Shown piece after piece: positions 21,517-35,158 of a stretch of 64,000 bases of DNA; position 1 is the first letter of the stretch; each line of letters begins with the position of its first letter. A program made the position numbers and the translations under genes. The stretch lies in assembly GCA_036785705.1 (NCBI GenBank), contig JAWUZG010001150.1, positions 1 to 64,000 of the forward strand, given 5' to 3'. The DNA comes from Acanthornis magna. Its lineage: Eukaryota; Chordata; Aves; Passeriformes; Acanthizidae. The notes under the pieces are model-generated. The model saw nothing but the letters and a program-made list of their open reading frames with translations. It was not told the origin of the DNA and ran no database searches.

Positions 21517-23309
21517 TAGATCTCCTAACCCTAACCCTAGGCGTAACCCTAACCCTAGCCCTAGTTAATTACCCGAGCCCACTACCTGGGTTTTCCCTAC
21601 CAGAAAGATGGAGGAGCAGAAATGTTGGGGAGATGCTGCGATGGCCTTGGCAGGCCCTTTCCAGCCCCAGTGTCCCTGGAGCTCTAGGCACTTTCCTTCT
21701 CTCAACCCCAACTCTAGGCCAAATGGCAGCTTGTGGCCGGGGCCAAGGTGCCCACCCCTGTGGGGCCTCCAGGTCAGCAAGGTGTGGAAGCAGCAAGGTT
21801 GTGGCCTTGTTGCGTTTGCCTTGGCAGGCCCTTTCCAGCGCCAGTGTTCCTGGAGCTCAAGGCCCTTTAGATCTCCTAACCCTAACCCTAGGCGTAACCC
21901 TAACCCTAGCTCTAGTTAATTACCCAAACACACTAGCAGGGTTCTCCCTATCAGAATGATGGAGGAGCAGCAGTGTTGGGGCGCTGCTGCGATGGCCTCG
22001 GCAGGCCCTTTCCAGCCCCAGTGTTCCCGGAGCTCGAGGCTCTTTATATCTCTCCAGCCTAACTCCAGCCCAAATGGCACCTTGTGGCCGGGGCCAAGGT
22101 GCCCACCCCTGTGGGGGTCCAGATCAGAAAGGTGTGGGAGCAGCAAGGTTGGGGCCTTGTTGCATTGGCCTTGGCAGGCCCTTTCCAGCCCCAGTGTTCC
22201 TGGAGCTCGAGGCTCTTTATATCTCTCCGGCCTGATCCCAGCCCCTAAGGGCACCCTTGCACTGGGACAGAGAGGCTTAGCACCATAGATGGCACAGATT
22301 AAAACACGTGCAGCTGGCAGTGGAGGCACCTGGTATGCTCTGGACACTCAGCTCCAAGGGTTTAGCTCAAGGTTCTATTGCTCTCTTAGCCAAAGTACAA
22401 ATCCCCACGAGGTATACTCAAGAGGTGAAAATCACGCTAAAGTTCACTGGCAAAAGGATCCAAACAACCAATCCAAAATCAAGCATCTTTGGCAAACCAT
22501 GAAATACAACATAGAATGCAACATAAAACCCCTTATCATAGCATTACTCGGTGTTAATTTAGCATTTACTTAGCGTAAACTTAGCCTAACCCAGAGAAAC
22601 CTTTACACTGAAAAGATGCTACGTTACCCAGAAGTTCCAGGAAAAGAAAAGTAGGAAAAGAAAGAGAGGCAGAGAGAAAGACCCAAGGAGAGAAGAGATC
22701 TAGGAAAACACATAGAGACCTACCAGCTCCTAGGATTCCTGCAGGGGCAGCATGGGAAACGCGGGCAGGGTTATATAGGGTGTGAGCACATGCTGACCTC
22801 ATGCTCTGTCCTTTTAAGCCCCGCATGGCCTTCACGTACCTGCCCCTGAGGTGGCACTTCTGGCCATTTGGCCAGTCAGGGCCCAGGTGAGCACTTGGGC
22901 CACCCCAAGACTCCAGCACGGACAGCTCAGCCAGGCCTTGGGGTGGCTCTGGGTACACAGCAGGGCGCTAAAGGCCTCACCTGCAACAAAGTCTGGCCGG
23001 TCCCTCCCAGCAGGTACAGGCAATGGCATTCCAAGATGTAGCAAGACAGGCGGCATCCAGTCTCTGGCAGCACCCTGCCATGATGCCCTTGCAATGCCTT
23101 GGCCAGTGCCAGTGTCCGTGGAGCTGTAGGCTCCACAGCTCTCTGAAGTCTAAGACCAGCCCACAGGGCAGCTGGTGGCTGGGGCCGAGGTGCCCAGCCC
23201 TATAGGGGGTCCAGATCAGAAAGGTGTGGGAGCAGCAAGGTTGGGGCCTTGTCACATTTGCCTTGGCAGGCCCTTTCCAGCGCCAGTGTTCCTGGAGCTC
23301 AAGGCCCTT
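21517..23309 (+). repeat. Unit 13 (A-B-tail)
   Basis: Barcode ggcat aag tt aggc. First unit with GGCCAAGG (CpG lost) in A at offset 229, making that half of A more like B. Confidence 0.96.
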
Positions 23310-25102
23310 TAGATCTCCTAACCCTAACCCTAGGCGTAACCCTAACCCTAGCCCTAGTTAATTACCCGAGCCCACTACCTGGGTTTTCCCTACCAGAAAG
23401 ATGGAGGAGCAGAAATGTTGGGGAGATGCTGCGATGGCCTTGGCAGGCCCTTTCCAGCCCCAGTGTCCCTGGAGCTCTAGGCACTTTCCTTCTCTCAACC
23501 CCAACTCTAGGCCAAATGGCAGCTTGTGGCCGGGGCCGAGGTGCCCACCCCTGTGGGGCCTCCAGGTCAGCAAGGTGTGGAAGCAGCAAGGTTGTGGCCT
23601 TGTCGCGTTTGCCTTGGCAGGCCCTTTCCAGCGCCAGTGTTCCTGGAGCTCAAGGCCCTTTAGATCTCCTAACCCTAACCCTAGGCGTAACCCTAACCCT
23701 AGCTCTAGTTAATTACCCAAACACACTAGCAGGGTTCTCCCTATCAGAATGATGGAGGAGCAGCAGTGTTGGGGCGCTGCTGCGATGGCCTCGGCAGGCC
23801 CTTTCCAGCCCCAGTGTTCCCAGAGCTCGAGGCTCTTTATATCTCTCCAGCCTAACTCCAGCCCAAATGGCACCTTGTGGCCGGGGCCAAGGTGCCCACC
23901 CCTGTGGGGGTCCAGATCAGAAAGGTGTGGGAGCAGCAAGGTTGGGGCCTTGTTGCATTGGCCTTGGCAGGCCCTTTCCAGCCCCAGTGTTCCTGGAGCT
24001 CGAGGCTCTTTATATCCCTCCGGCCTGACCCCAGCCCCTAAGGGCACCCTTGCACTGGGACAGAGAGGCTTAGCACCATAGATGGCACAGATTAAAACAC
24101 GTGCAGCTGGCAGTGGAGGCACCTGGTATGCTCTGGACACTCAGCTCCAAGGGTTTAGCTCAAGGTTCTATTGCTCTCTTAGCCAAAGTACAAATCCCCA
24201 CGAGGTATACTCAAGAGGTGAAAATCACGCTAAAGTTCACTGGCAAAAGGATCCAAACAACCAATCCAAAATCAAGCATCTTTGGCAAACCATGAAATAC
24301 AACATAGAATGCAACATAAAACCCCTTATCATAGCATTACTCGGTGTTAATTTAGCATTTACTTAGCGTAAACTTAGCCTAACCCAGAGAAACCTTTACA
24401 CTGAAAAGATGCTACGTTACCCAGAAGTTCCAGGAAAAGAAAAGTAGGAAAAGAAAGAGAGGCAGAGAGAAAGACCCAAGGAGAGAAGAGATCTAGGAAA
24501 ACACATAGAGACCTACCAGCTCCTAGGATTCCTGCAGGGGCAGCATGGGAAACGCGGGCAGGGTTATATAGGGTGTGAGCACATGCTGACCTCATGCTCT
24601 GTCCTTTTAAGCCCCGCATGGCCTTCACGTACCTGCCCCTGAGGTGGCACTTCTGGCCATTTGGCCAGTCAGGGCCCAGGTGAGCACTTGGGCCACCCCA
24701 AGACTCCAGCACGGACAGCTCAGCCAGGCCTTGGGGTGGCTCTGGGTACACAGCAGGGCGCTAAAGGCCTCACCTGCAACAAAGTCTGGCCGGTCCCTCC
24801 CAGCAGGTACAGGCAATGGCATTCCAAGATGTAGCAAGACAGGCGGCATCCAGTCTCTGGCAGCACCCTGCCATGATGCCCTTGCAATGCCTTGGCCAGT
24901 GCCAGTGTCCGTGGAGCTGTAGGCTCCACAGCTCTCTGAAGTCTAAGACCAGCCCACAGGGCAGCTTGTGGCTGGGGCCGAGGTGCCCAGCCCTATAGGG
25001 GGTCCAGATCAGAAAGGTGTGGGAGCAGCAAGGTTGGGGCCTTGTCACATTTGCCTTGGCAGGCCCTTTCCAGCGCCAGTGTTCCTGGAGCTCAAGGCCC
25101 TT
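23310..25102 (+). repeat. Unit 14 (A-B-tail)
   Basis: Barcode ggcgc aaa cc agtc. No private change seen. Confidence 0.96.
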
Positions 25103-26895
25103 TAGATCTCCTAACCCTAACCCTAGGCGTAACCCTAACCCTAGCCCTAGTTAATTACCCGAGCCCACTACCTGGGTTTTCCCTACCAGAAAGATGGAGG
25201 AGCAGAAATGTTGGGGAGATGCTGCGATGGCCTTGGCAGGCCCTTTCCAGCCCCAGTGTCCCTGGAGCTCTAGGCACTTTCCTTCTCTCAACCCCAACTC
25301 TAGGCCAAATGGCAGCTTGTGGCCGGGGCCAAGGTGCCCACCCCTGTGGGGCCTCCAGGTCAGCAAGGTGTGGAAGCAGCAAGGTTGTGGCCTTGTTGCG
25401 TTTGCCTTGGCAGGCCCTTTCCAGCGCCAGTGTTCCTGGAGCTCAAGGCCCTTTAGATCTCCTAACCCTAACCCTAGGCGTAACCCTAACCCTAGCTCTA
25501 GTTAACTACCCAAACACACTGGCAGGGTTCTCCCTATCAGAATGATGGAGGAGCAGCAGTGTTGGGGCGCTGCTGCGATGGCCTCGGCAGGCCCTTTCCA
25601 GCCCCAGTGTTCCCGGAGCTCGAGGCTCTTTATATCTCTCCAGCCTAACTCCAGCCCAAATGGCACCTTGTGGCCGGGGCCAAGGTGCCCACCCCTGTGG
25701 GGGTCCAGATCAGAAAGGTGTGGGAGCAGCAAGGTTGGGGCCTTGTTGCATTGGCCTTGGCAGGCCCTTTCCAGCCCCAGTGTTCCTGGAGCTCGAGGCT
25801 CTTTATATCTCTCCGGCCTGATCCCAGCCCCTAAGGGCACCCTTGCACTGGGACAGAGAGGCTTAGCACCATAGATGGCACAGATTAAAACACGTGCAGC
25901 TGGCAGTGGAGGCACCTGGTATGCTCTGGACACTCAGCTCCAAGGGTTTAGCTCAAGGTTCTATTGCTCTCTTAGCCAAAGTACAAATCCCCACGAGGTA
26001 TACTCAAGAGGTGAAAATCACGCTAAAGTTCACTGGCAAAAGGATCCAAACAACCAATCCAAAATCAAGCATCTTTGGCAAACCATGAAATACAACATAG
26101 AATGCAACATAAAACCCCTTATCATAGCATTACTCGGTGTTAATTTAGCATTTACTTAGCGTAAACTTAGCCTAACCCAGAGAAACCTTTACACTGAAAA
26201 GATGCTACGTTACCCAGAAGTTCCAGGAAAAGAAAAGTAGGAAAAGAAAGAGAGGCAGAGAGAAAGACCCAAGGAGAGAAGAGATCTAGGAAAACACATA
26301 GAGACCTACCAGCTCCTAGGATTCCTGCAGGGGCAGCATGGGAAACGCGGGCAGGGTTATATAGGGTGTGAGCACATGCTGACCTCATGCTCTGTCCTTT
26401 TAAGCCCCGCATGGCCTTCACGTACCTGCCCCTGAGGTGGCACTTCTGGCCATTTGGCCAGTCAGGGCCCAGGTGAGCACTTGGGCCACCCCAAGACTCC
26501 AGCACGGACAGCTCAGCCAGGCCTTGGGGTGGCTCTGGGTACACAGCAGGGCGCTAAAGGCCTCACCTGCAACAAAGTCTGGCCGGTCCCTCCCAGCAGG
26601 TACAGGCAATGGCATTCCAAGATGTAGCAAGACAGGCGACATCCAGTCTCTGGCAGCACCCTGCCATGATGCCCTTGCAATGCCTTGGCCAGTGCCAGTG
26701 TCCGTGGAGCTGTAGGCTCCACAGCTCTCTGAAGTCTAAGACCAGCCCACAGGGCAGCTTGTGGCTGGGGCCGAGGTGCCCAGCCCTATAGGGGGTCCAG
26801 ATCAGAAAGGTGTGGGAGCAGCAAGGTTGGGGCCTTGTCACATTTGCCTTGGCAGGCTCTTTCCAGCGCCAGTGTTCCTGGAGCTCAAGGCCCTT
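25103..26895 (+). repeat. Unit 15 (A-B-tail)
   Basis: Barcode ggcat agg tt aatt. Private change GTTAACTACC for GTTAATTACC in B (near 25506). Confidence 0.96.
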
Positions 26896-28688
26896 TAGAT
26901 CTCCTAACCCTAACCCTAGGCGTAACCCTAACCCTAGCCCTAGTTAATTACCCGAGCCCACTACCTGGGTTTTCCCTACCAGAAAGATGGAGGAGCAGAA
27001 ATGTTGGGGAGATGCTGCAATGGCCTTGGCAGGCCCTTTCCAGCCCCAGTGTCCCTGGAGCTCTAGGCACTTTCCTTCTCTCAACCCCAACTCTAGGCCA
27101 AATGGCAGCTTGTGGCCGGGGCCAAGGTGCCCACCCCTGTGGGGCCTCCAGGTCAGCAAGGTGTGGAAGCAGCAAGGTTGTGGCCTTGTTGCGTTTGCCT
27201 TGGCAGGCCCTTTCCAGCGCCAGTGTTCCTGGAGCTCAAGGCCCTTTAGATCTCCTAACCCTAACCCTAGGCGTAACCCTAACCCTAGCTCTAGTTAATT
27301 ACCCAAACACACTGGCAGGGTTCTCCCTATCAGAATGATGGAGGAGCAGCAGTGTTGGGGCGCTGCTGCGATGGCCTCGGCAGGCCCTTTCCAGCCCCAG
27401 TGTTCCCGGAGCTCGAGGCTCTTTATATCTCTCCAGCCTAACTCCAGCCCAAATGGCACCTTGTGGCCGGGGCCAAGGTGCCCACCCCTGTGGGGGTCCA
27501 GATCAGAAAGGTGTGGGAGCAGCAAGGTTGGGGCCTTGTTGCATTGGCCTTGGCAGGCCCTTTCCAGCCCCAGTGTTCCTGGAGCTCGAGGCTCTTTATA
27601 TCTCTCCGGCCTGATCCCAGCCCCTAAGGGCACCCTTGCACTGGGACAGAGAGGCTTAGCACCATAGATGGCACAGATTAAAACACGTGCAGCTGGCAGT
27701 GGAGGCACCTGGTATGCTCTGGACACTCAGCTCCAAGGGTTTAGCTCAAGGTTCTATTGCTCTCTTAGCCAAAGTACAAATCCCCACGAGGTATACTCAA
27801 GAGGTGAAAATCACGCTAAAGTTCACTGGCAAAAGGATCCAAACAACCAATCCAAAATCAAGCATCTTTGGCAAACCATGAAATACAACATAGAATGCAA
27901 CATAAAACCCCTTATCATAGCATTACTCGGTGTTAATTTAGCATTTACTTAGCGTAAACTTAGCCTAACCCAGAGAAACCTTTACACTGAAAAGATGCTA
28001 CGTTACCCAGAAGTTCCAGGAAAAGAAAAGTAGGAAAAGAAAGAGAGGCAGAGAGAAAGACCCAAGGAGAGAAGAGATCTAGGAAAACACATAGAGACCT
28101 ACCAGCTCCTAGGATTCCTGCAGGGGCAGCATGGGAAACGCGGGCAGGGTTATATAGGGTGTGAGCACATGCTGACCTCATGCTCTGTCCTTTTAAGCCC
28201 CGCATGGCCTTCACGTACCTGCCCCTGAGGTGGCACTTCTGGCCATTTGGCCAGTCGGGGCCCAGGTGAGCACTTGGGCCACCCCAAGACTCCAGCACGG
28301 ACAGCTCAGCCAGGCCTTGGGGTGGCTCTGGGTACACAGCAGGGCGCTAAAGGCCTCACCTGCAACAAAGTCTGGCCGGTCCCTCCCAGCAGGTACAGGC
28401 AATGGCATTCCAAGATGTAGCAAGACAGGCGACATCCAGTCTCTGGCAGCACCCTGCCATGATGCCCTTGCAATGCCTTGGCCAGTGCCAGTGTCCGTGG
28501 AGCTGTAGGCTCCACAGCTCTCTGAAGTCTAAGACCAGCCCACAGGGCAGCTGGTGGCTGGGGCCGAGGTGCCCAGCCCTATAGGGGGTCCAGATCAGAA
28601 AGGTGTGGGAGCAGCAAGGTTGGGGCCTTGTCACATTTGCCTTGGCAGGCCCTTTCCAGCGCCAGTGTTCCTGGAGCTCAAGGCCCTT
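26896..28688 (+). repeat. Unit 16 (A-B-tail)
   Basis: Barcode ggcat agg tt gagc. Private change CTGCAATGG for CTGCGATGG in A (near 27019), a CpG loss. Confidence 0.96.
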
Positions 28689-30481
28689 TAGATCTCCTAA
28701 CCCTAACCCTAGGCGTAACCCTAACCCTAGCCCTAGTTAATTACCCGAGCCCACTACCTGGGTTTTCCCTACCAGAAAGATGGAGGAGCAGAAATGTTGG
28801 GGAGATGCTGCGATGGCCTTGGCAGGCCCTTTCCAGCCCCAGTGTCCCTGGAGCTCTAGGCACTTTCCTTCTCTCAACCCCAACTCTAGGCCAAATGGCA
28901 GCTTGTGGCCGGGGCCGAGGTGCCCACCCCTGTGGGGCCTCCAGGTCAGCAAGGTGTGGAAGCAGCAAGGTTGTGGCCTTGTCGCGTTTGCCTTGGCAGG
29001 CCCTTTCCAGCGCCAGTGTTCCTGGAGCTCAAGGCCCTTTAGATCTCCTAACCCTAACCCTAGGCGTAACCCTAACCCTAGCTCTAGTTAATTACCCAAA
29101 CACACTAGCAGGGTTCTCCCTATCAGAATGATGGAGGAGCAGCAGTGTTGGGGCGCTGCTGCGATGGCCTCGGCAGGCCCTTTCCAGCCCCAGTGTTCCC
29201 GGAGCTCGAGGCTCTTTATATCTCTCCAGCCTAACCCCAGCCCAAATGGCACCTTGTGGCCGGGGCCAAGGTGCCCACCCCTGTGGGGGTCCAGATCAGA
29301 AAGGTGTGGGAGCAGCAAGGTTGGGGCCTTGTTGCATTGGCCTTGGCAGGCCCTTTCCAGCCCCAGTGTTCCTGGAGCTCGAGGCTCTTTATATCTCTCC
29401 GGCCTGACCCCAGCCCCTAAGGGCACCCTTGCACTGGGACAGAGAGGCTTAGCACCATAGATGGCACAGATTAAAACACGTGCAGCTGGCAGTGGAGGCA
29501 CCTGGTATGCTCTGGACACTCAGCTCCAAGGGTTTAGCTCAAGGTTCTATTGCTCTCTTAGCCAAAGTACAAATCCCCACGAGGTATACTCAAGAGGTGA
29601 AAATCACGCTAAAGTTCACTGGCAAAAGGATCCAAACAACCAATCCAAAATCAATCATCTTTGGCAAACCATGAAATACAACATAGAATGCAACATAAAA
29701 CCCCTTATCATAGCATTACTCGGTGTTAATTTAGCATTTACTTAGCGTAAACTTAGCCTAACCCAGAGAAACCTTTACACTGAAAAGATGCTACGTTACC
29801 CAGAAGTTCCAGGAAAAGAAAAGTAGGAAAAGAAAGAGAGGCAGAGAGAAAGACCCAAGGAGAGAAGAGATCTAGGAAAACACATAGAGACCTACCAGCT
29901 CCTAGGATTCCTGCAGGGGCAGCATGGGAAACGCGGGCAGGGTTATATAGGGTGTGAGCACATGCTGACCTCATGCTCTGTCCTTTTAAGCCCCGCATGG
30001 CCTTCACGTACCTGCCCCTGAGGTGGCACTTCTGGCCATTTGGCCAGTCAGGGCCCAGGTGAGCACTTGGGCCACCCCAAGACTCCAGCACGGACAGCTC
30101 AGCCAGGCCTTGGGGTGGCTCTGGGTACACAGCAGGGCGCTAAAGGCCTCACCTGCAACAAAGTCTGGCCGGTCCCTCCCAGCAGGTACAGGCAATGGCA
30201 TTCCAAGATGTAGCAAGACAGGCGACATCCAGTCTCTGGCAGCACCCTGCCATGATGCCCTTGCAATGCCTTGGCCAGTGCCAGTGTCCGTGGAGCTGTA
30301 GGCTCCACAGCTCTCTGAAGTCTAAGACCAGCCCACAGGGCAGCTGGTGGCTGGGGCCGAGGTGCCCAGCCCTATAGGGGGTCCAGATCAGAAAGGTGTG
30401 GGAGCAGCAAGGTTGGGGCCTTGTCACATTTGCCTTGGCAGGCTCTTTCCAGCGCCAGTGTTCCTGGAGCTCAAGGCCCTT
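28689..30481 (+). repeat. Unit 17 (A-B-tail)
   Basis: Barcode ggcgc aag tc aagt. It carries CTAACCCCAGCCC in B and AATCAATCATC in the AT-rich core (near 29655), the latter shared with units 19 and 26. It is the last unit of the regular 1,793-bp section. Confidence 0.96.
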
Positions 30482-31923
30482 TAGATCTCCTAACCCTAAC
30501 CCTAGGCGTAACCCTAACCCTAGCTCTAGTTAATTACCCAAACACACTGGCAGGGTTCTCCCTATCAGAATGATGGAGGAGCAGCAGTGTTGGGGCGCTG
30601 CTGCGATGGCCTCGGCAGGCCCTTTCCAGCCCCAGTGTTCCCGGAGCTCGAGGCTCTTTATATCTCTCCAGCCTAACCCCAGCCCAAATGGCACCTTGTG
30701 GCCGGGGCCAAGGTGCCCACCCCTGTGGGGGTCCAGATCAGAAAGGTGTGGGAGCAGCAAGGTTGGGGCCTTGTTGCATTGGCCTTGGCAGGCCCTTTCC
30801 AGCCCCAGTGTTCCTGGAGCTCGAGGCTCTTTATATCTCTCCAGCCTGACCCCAGCCCCTAAGGGCACCCTTGCACTGGGACAGAGAGGCTTAGCACCAT
30901 AGATGGCACAGATTAAAACACGTGCAGCTGGCAGTGGAGGCACCTGGTATGCTCTGGACACTCAGCTCCAAGGGTTTAGCTCAAGGTTCTATTGCTCTCT
31001 TAGCCAAAGTACAAATCCCCACGAGGTATACTCAAGAGGTGAAAATCACGCTAAAGTTCACTGGCAAAAGGATCCAAACAACCAATCCAAAATCAAGCAT
31101 CTTTGGCAAACCATGAAATACAACATAGAATGCAACATAAAACCCCTTATCATAGCATTACTCGGTGTTAATTTAGCATTTACTTAGCGTAAACTTAGCC
31201 TAACCCAGAGAAACCTTTACACTGAAAAGATGCTACGTTACCCAGAAGTTCCAGGAATAGAAAAGTAGGAAAAGAAAGAGAGGCAGAGAGAAAGACCCAA
31301 GGAGAGAAGAGATCTAGGAAAACACATAGAGACCTACCAGCTCCTAGGATTCCTGCAGGGGCAGCATGGGAAACGCGGGCAGGGTTATATAGGGTGTGAG
31401 CACATGCTGACCTCATGCTCTGTCCTTTTAAGCCCCGCATGGCCTTCACGTACCTGCCCCTGAGGTGGCACTTCTGGCCATTTGGCCAGTCAGGGCCCAG
31501 GTGAGCACTTGGGCCACCCCAAGACTCCAGCACGGACAGCTCAGCCAGGCCTTGGGGTGGCTCTGGGTACACAGCAGGGCGCTAAAGGCCTCACCTGCAA
31601 CAAAGTCTGGCCGGTCCCTCCCAGCAGGTACAGGCAATGGCATTCCAAGATGTAGCAAGACAGGCGACATCCAGTCTCTGGCAGCACCCTGCCATGATGC
31701 CCTTGCAATGCCTTGGCCAGTGCCAGTGTCCGTGGAGCTGTAGGCTCCACAGCTCTCTGAAGTCTAAGACCAGCCCACAGGGCAGCTGGTGGCTGGGGCC
31801 GAGGTGCCCAGCCCTATAGGGGGTCCAGATCAGAAAGGTGTGGGAGCAGCAAGGTTGGGGCCTTGTCACATTTGCCTTGGCAGGCTCTTTCCAGCGCCAG
31901 TGTTCCTGGAGCTCAAGGCCCTT
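30482..31923 (+). repeat. Unit 18 (B-tail, A deleted, 1,442 bp)
   Basis: Barcode ----- agg tc aagt. The tail of unit 17 runs straight into a B module; 351 bp (one A) are missing without any scar, as expected from unequal exchange between A and B. Private changes CTCCAGCCTGACC (near 30841) and GGAATAGAAAAG (near 31257) are shared only with unit 20. Confidence 0.96.
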
Positions 31924-33716
31924 TAGATCTCCTAACCCTAACCCTAGGCGTAACCCTAACCCTAGCCCTAGTTAATTACCCGAGCCCACTACCTGGGTTT
32001 TCCCTACCAGAAAGATGGAGGAGCAGAAATGTTGGGGAGATGCTGCGATGGCCTTGGCAGGCCCTTTCCAGCCCCAGTGTCCCTGGAGCTCTAGGCACTT
32101 TCCTTCTCTCAACCCCAACTCTAGGCCAAATGGCAGCTTGTGGCCGGGGCCGAGGTGCCCACCCCTGTGGGGCCTCCAGGTCAGCAAGGTGTGGAAGCAG
32201 CAAGGTTGTGGCCTTGTTGCGTTTGCCTTGGCAGGCCCTTTCCAGCGCCAGTGTTCCTGGAGCTCAAGGCCCTTTAGATCTCCTAACCCTAACCCTAGGC
32301 GTAACCCTAACCCTAGCTCTAGTTAATTACCCAAACACACTGGCAGGGTTCTCCCTATCAGAATGATGGAGGAGCAGCAGTGTTGGGGCGCTGCTGCGAT
32401 GGCCTCGGCAGGCCCTTTCCAGCCCCAGTGTTCCCAGAGCTCGAGGCTCTTTATATCTCTCCAGCCTAACTCCAGCCCAAATGGCACCTTGTGGCCGGGG
32501 CCAAGGTGCCCACCCCTGTGGGGGTCCAGATCAGAAAGGTGTGGGAGCAGCAAGGTTGGGGCCTTGTTGCATTGGCCTTGGCAGGCCCTTTCCAGCCCCA
32601 GTGTTCCTGGAGCTCGAGGCTCTTTATATCTCTCCGGCCTGACCCCAGCCCCTAAGGGCACCCTTGCACTGGGACAGAGAGGCTTAGCACCATAGATGGC
32701 ACAGATTAAAACACGTGCAGCTGGCAGTGGAGGCACCTGGTATGCTCTGGACACTCAGCTCCAAGGGTTTAGCTCAAGGTTCTATTGCTCTCTTAGCCAA
32801 AGTACAAATCCCCACGAGGTATACTCAAGAGGTGAAAATCACGCTAAAGTTCACTGGCAAAAGGATCCAAACAACCAATCCAAAATCAATCATCTTTGGC
32901 AAACCATGAAATACAACATAGAATGCAACATAAAACCCCTTATCATAGCATTACTCGGTGTTAATTTAGCATTTACTTAGCGTAAACTTAGCCTAACCCA
33001 GAGAAACCTTTACACTGAAAAGATGCTACGTTACCCAGAAGTTCCAGGAAAAGAAAAGTAGGAAAAGAAAGAGAGGCAGAGAGAAAGACCCAAGGAGAGA
33101 AGAGATCTAGGAAAACACATAGAGACCTACCAGCTCCTAGGATTCCTGCAGGGGCAGCATGGGAAACGCGGGCAGGGTTATATAGGGTGTGAGCACATGC
33201 TGACCTCATGCTCTGTCCTTTTAAGCCCCGCATGGCCTTCACGTACCTGCCCCTGAGGTGGCACTTCTGGCCATTTGGCCAGTCAGGGCCCAGGTGAGCA
33301 CTTGGGCCACCCCAAGACTCCAGCACGGACAGCTCAGCCAGGCCTTGGGGTGGCTCTGGGTACACAGCAGGGCGCTAAAGGCCTCACCTGCAACAAAGTC
33401 TGGCCGGTCCCTCCCAGCAGGTACAGGCAATGGCATTCCAAGATGTAGCAAGACAGGCGACATCCAGTCTCTGGCAGCACCCTGCCATGATGCCCTTGCA
33501 ATGCCTTGGCCAGTGCCAGTGTCCGTGGAGCTGTAGGCTCCACAGCTCTCTGAAGTCTAAGACCAGCCCACAGGGCAGCTGGTGGCTGGGGCCGAGGTGC
33601 CCAGCCCTATAGGGGGTCCAGATCAGAAAGGTGTGGGAGCAGCAAGGTTGGGGCCTTGTCACATTTGCCTTGGCAGGCTCTTTCCAGCGCCAGTGTTCCT
33701 GGAGCTCAAGGCCCTT
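31924..33716 (+). repeat. Unit 19 (A-B-tail)
   Basis: Barcode ggcgt aga tc aagt. AATCAATCATC in the AT-rich core as in unit 17. It is the full-length partner of short units 18 and 20 in the 3,235-bp block repeat. Confidence 0.96.
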
Positions 33717-35158
33717 TAGATCTCCTAACCCTAACCCTAGGCGTAACCCTAACCCTAGCTCTAGTTAATTACCCAAACACACTGGCAGGGTTCTCCCTAT
33801 CAGAATGATGGAGGAGCAGCAGTGTTGGGGCGCTGCTGCGATGGCCTCGGCAGGCCCTTTCCAGCCCCAGTGTTCCCGGAGCTCGAGGCTCTTTATATCT
33901 CTCCAGCCTAACCCCAGCCCAAATGGCACCTTGTGGCCGGGGCCAAGGTGCCCACCCCTGTGGGGGTCCAGATCAGAAAGGTGTGGGAGCAGCAAGGTTG
34001 GGGCCTTGTTGCATTGGCCTTGGCAGGCCCTTTCCAGCCCCAGTGTTCCTGGAGCTCGAGGCTCTTTATATCTCTCCAGCCTGACCCCAGCCCCTAAGGG
34101 CACCCTTGCACTGGGACAGAGAGGCTTAGCACCATAGATGGCACAGATTAAAACACGTGCAGCTGGCAGTGGAGGCACCTGGTATGCTCTGGACACTCAG
34201 CTCCAAGGGTTTAGCTCAAGGTTCTATTGCTCTCTTAGCCAAAGTACAAATCCCCACGAGGTATACTCAAGAGGTGAAAATCACGCTAAAGTTCACTGGC
34301 AAAAGGATCCAAACAACCAATCCAAAATCAAGCATCTTTGGCAAACCATGAAATACAACATAGAATGCAACATAAAACCCCTTATCATAGCATTACTCGG
34401 TGTTAATTTAGCATTTACTTAGCGTAAACTTAGCCTAACCCAGAGAAACCTTTACACTGAAAAGATGCTACGTTACCCAGAAGTTCCAGGAATAGAAAAG
34501 TAGGAAAAGAAAGAGAGGCAGAGAGAAAGACCCAAGGAGAGAAGAGATCTAGGAAAACACATAGAGACCTACCAGCTCCTAGGATTCCTGCAGGGGCAGC
34601 ATGGGAAACGCGGGCAGGGTTATATAGGGTGTGAGCACATGCTGACCTCATGCTCTGTCCTTTTAAGCCCCGCATGGCCTTCACGTACCTGCCCCTGAGG
34701 TGGCACTTCTGGCCATTTGGCCAGTCAGGGCCCAGGTGAGCACTTGGGCCACCCCAAGACTCCAGCACGGACAGCTCAGCCAGGCCTTGGGGTGGCTCTG
34801 GGTACACAGCAGGGCGCTAAAGGCCTCACCTGCAACAAAGTCTGGCCGGTCCCTCCCAGCAGGTACAGGCAATGGCATTCCAAGATGTAGCAAGACAGGC
34901 GACATCCAGTCTCTGGCAGCACCCTGCCATGATGCCCTTGCAATGCCTTGGCCAGTGCCAGTGTCCGTGGAGCTGTAGGCTCCACAGCTCTCTGAAGTCT
35001 AAGACCAGCCCACAGGGCAGCTGGTGGCTGGGGCCGAGGTGCCCAGCCCTATAGGGGGTCCAGATCAGAAAGGTGTGGGAGCAGCAAGGTTGGGGCCTTG
35101 TCACATTTGCCTTGGCAGGCTCTTTCCAGCGCCAGTGTTCCTGGAGCTCAAGGCCCTT
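33717..35158 (+). repeat. Unit 20 (B-tail, A deleted, 1,442 bp)
   Basis: Barcode ----- agg tc aagt. I see no difference from unit 18, including its two private changes, so it is a recent copy of it 3,235 bp downstream. Confidence 0.96.
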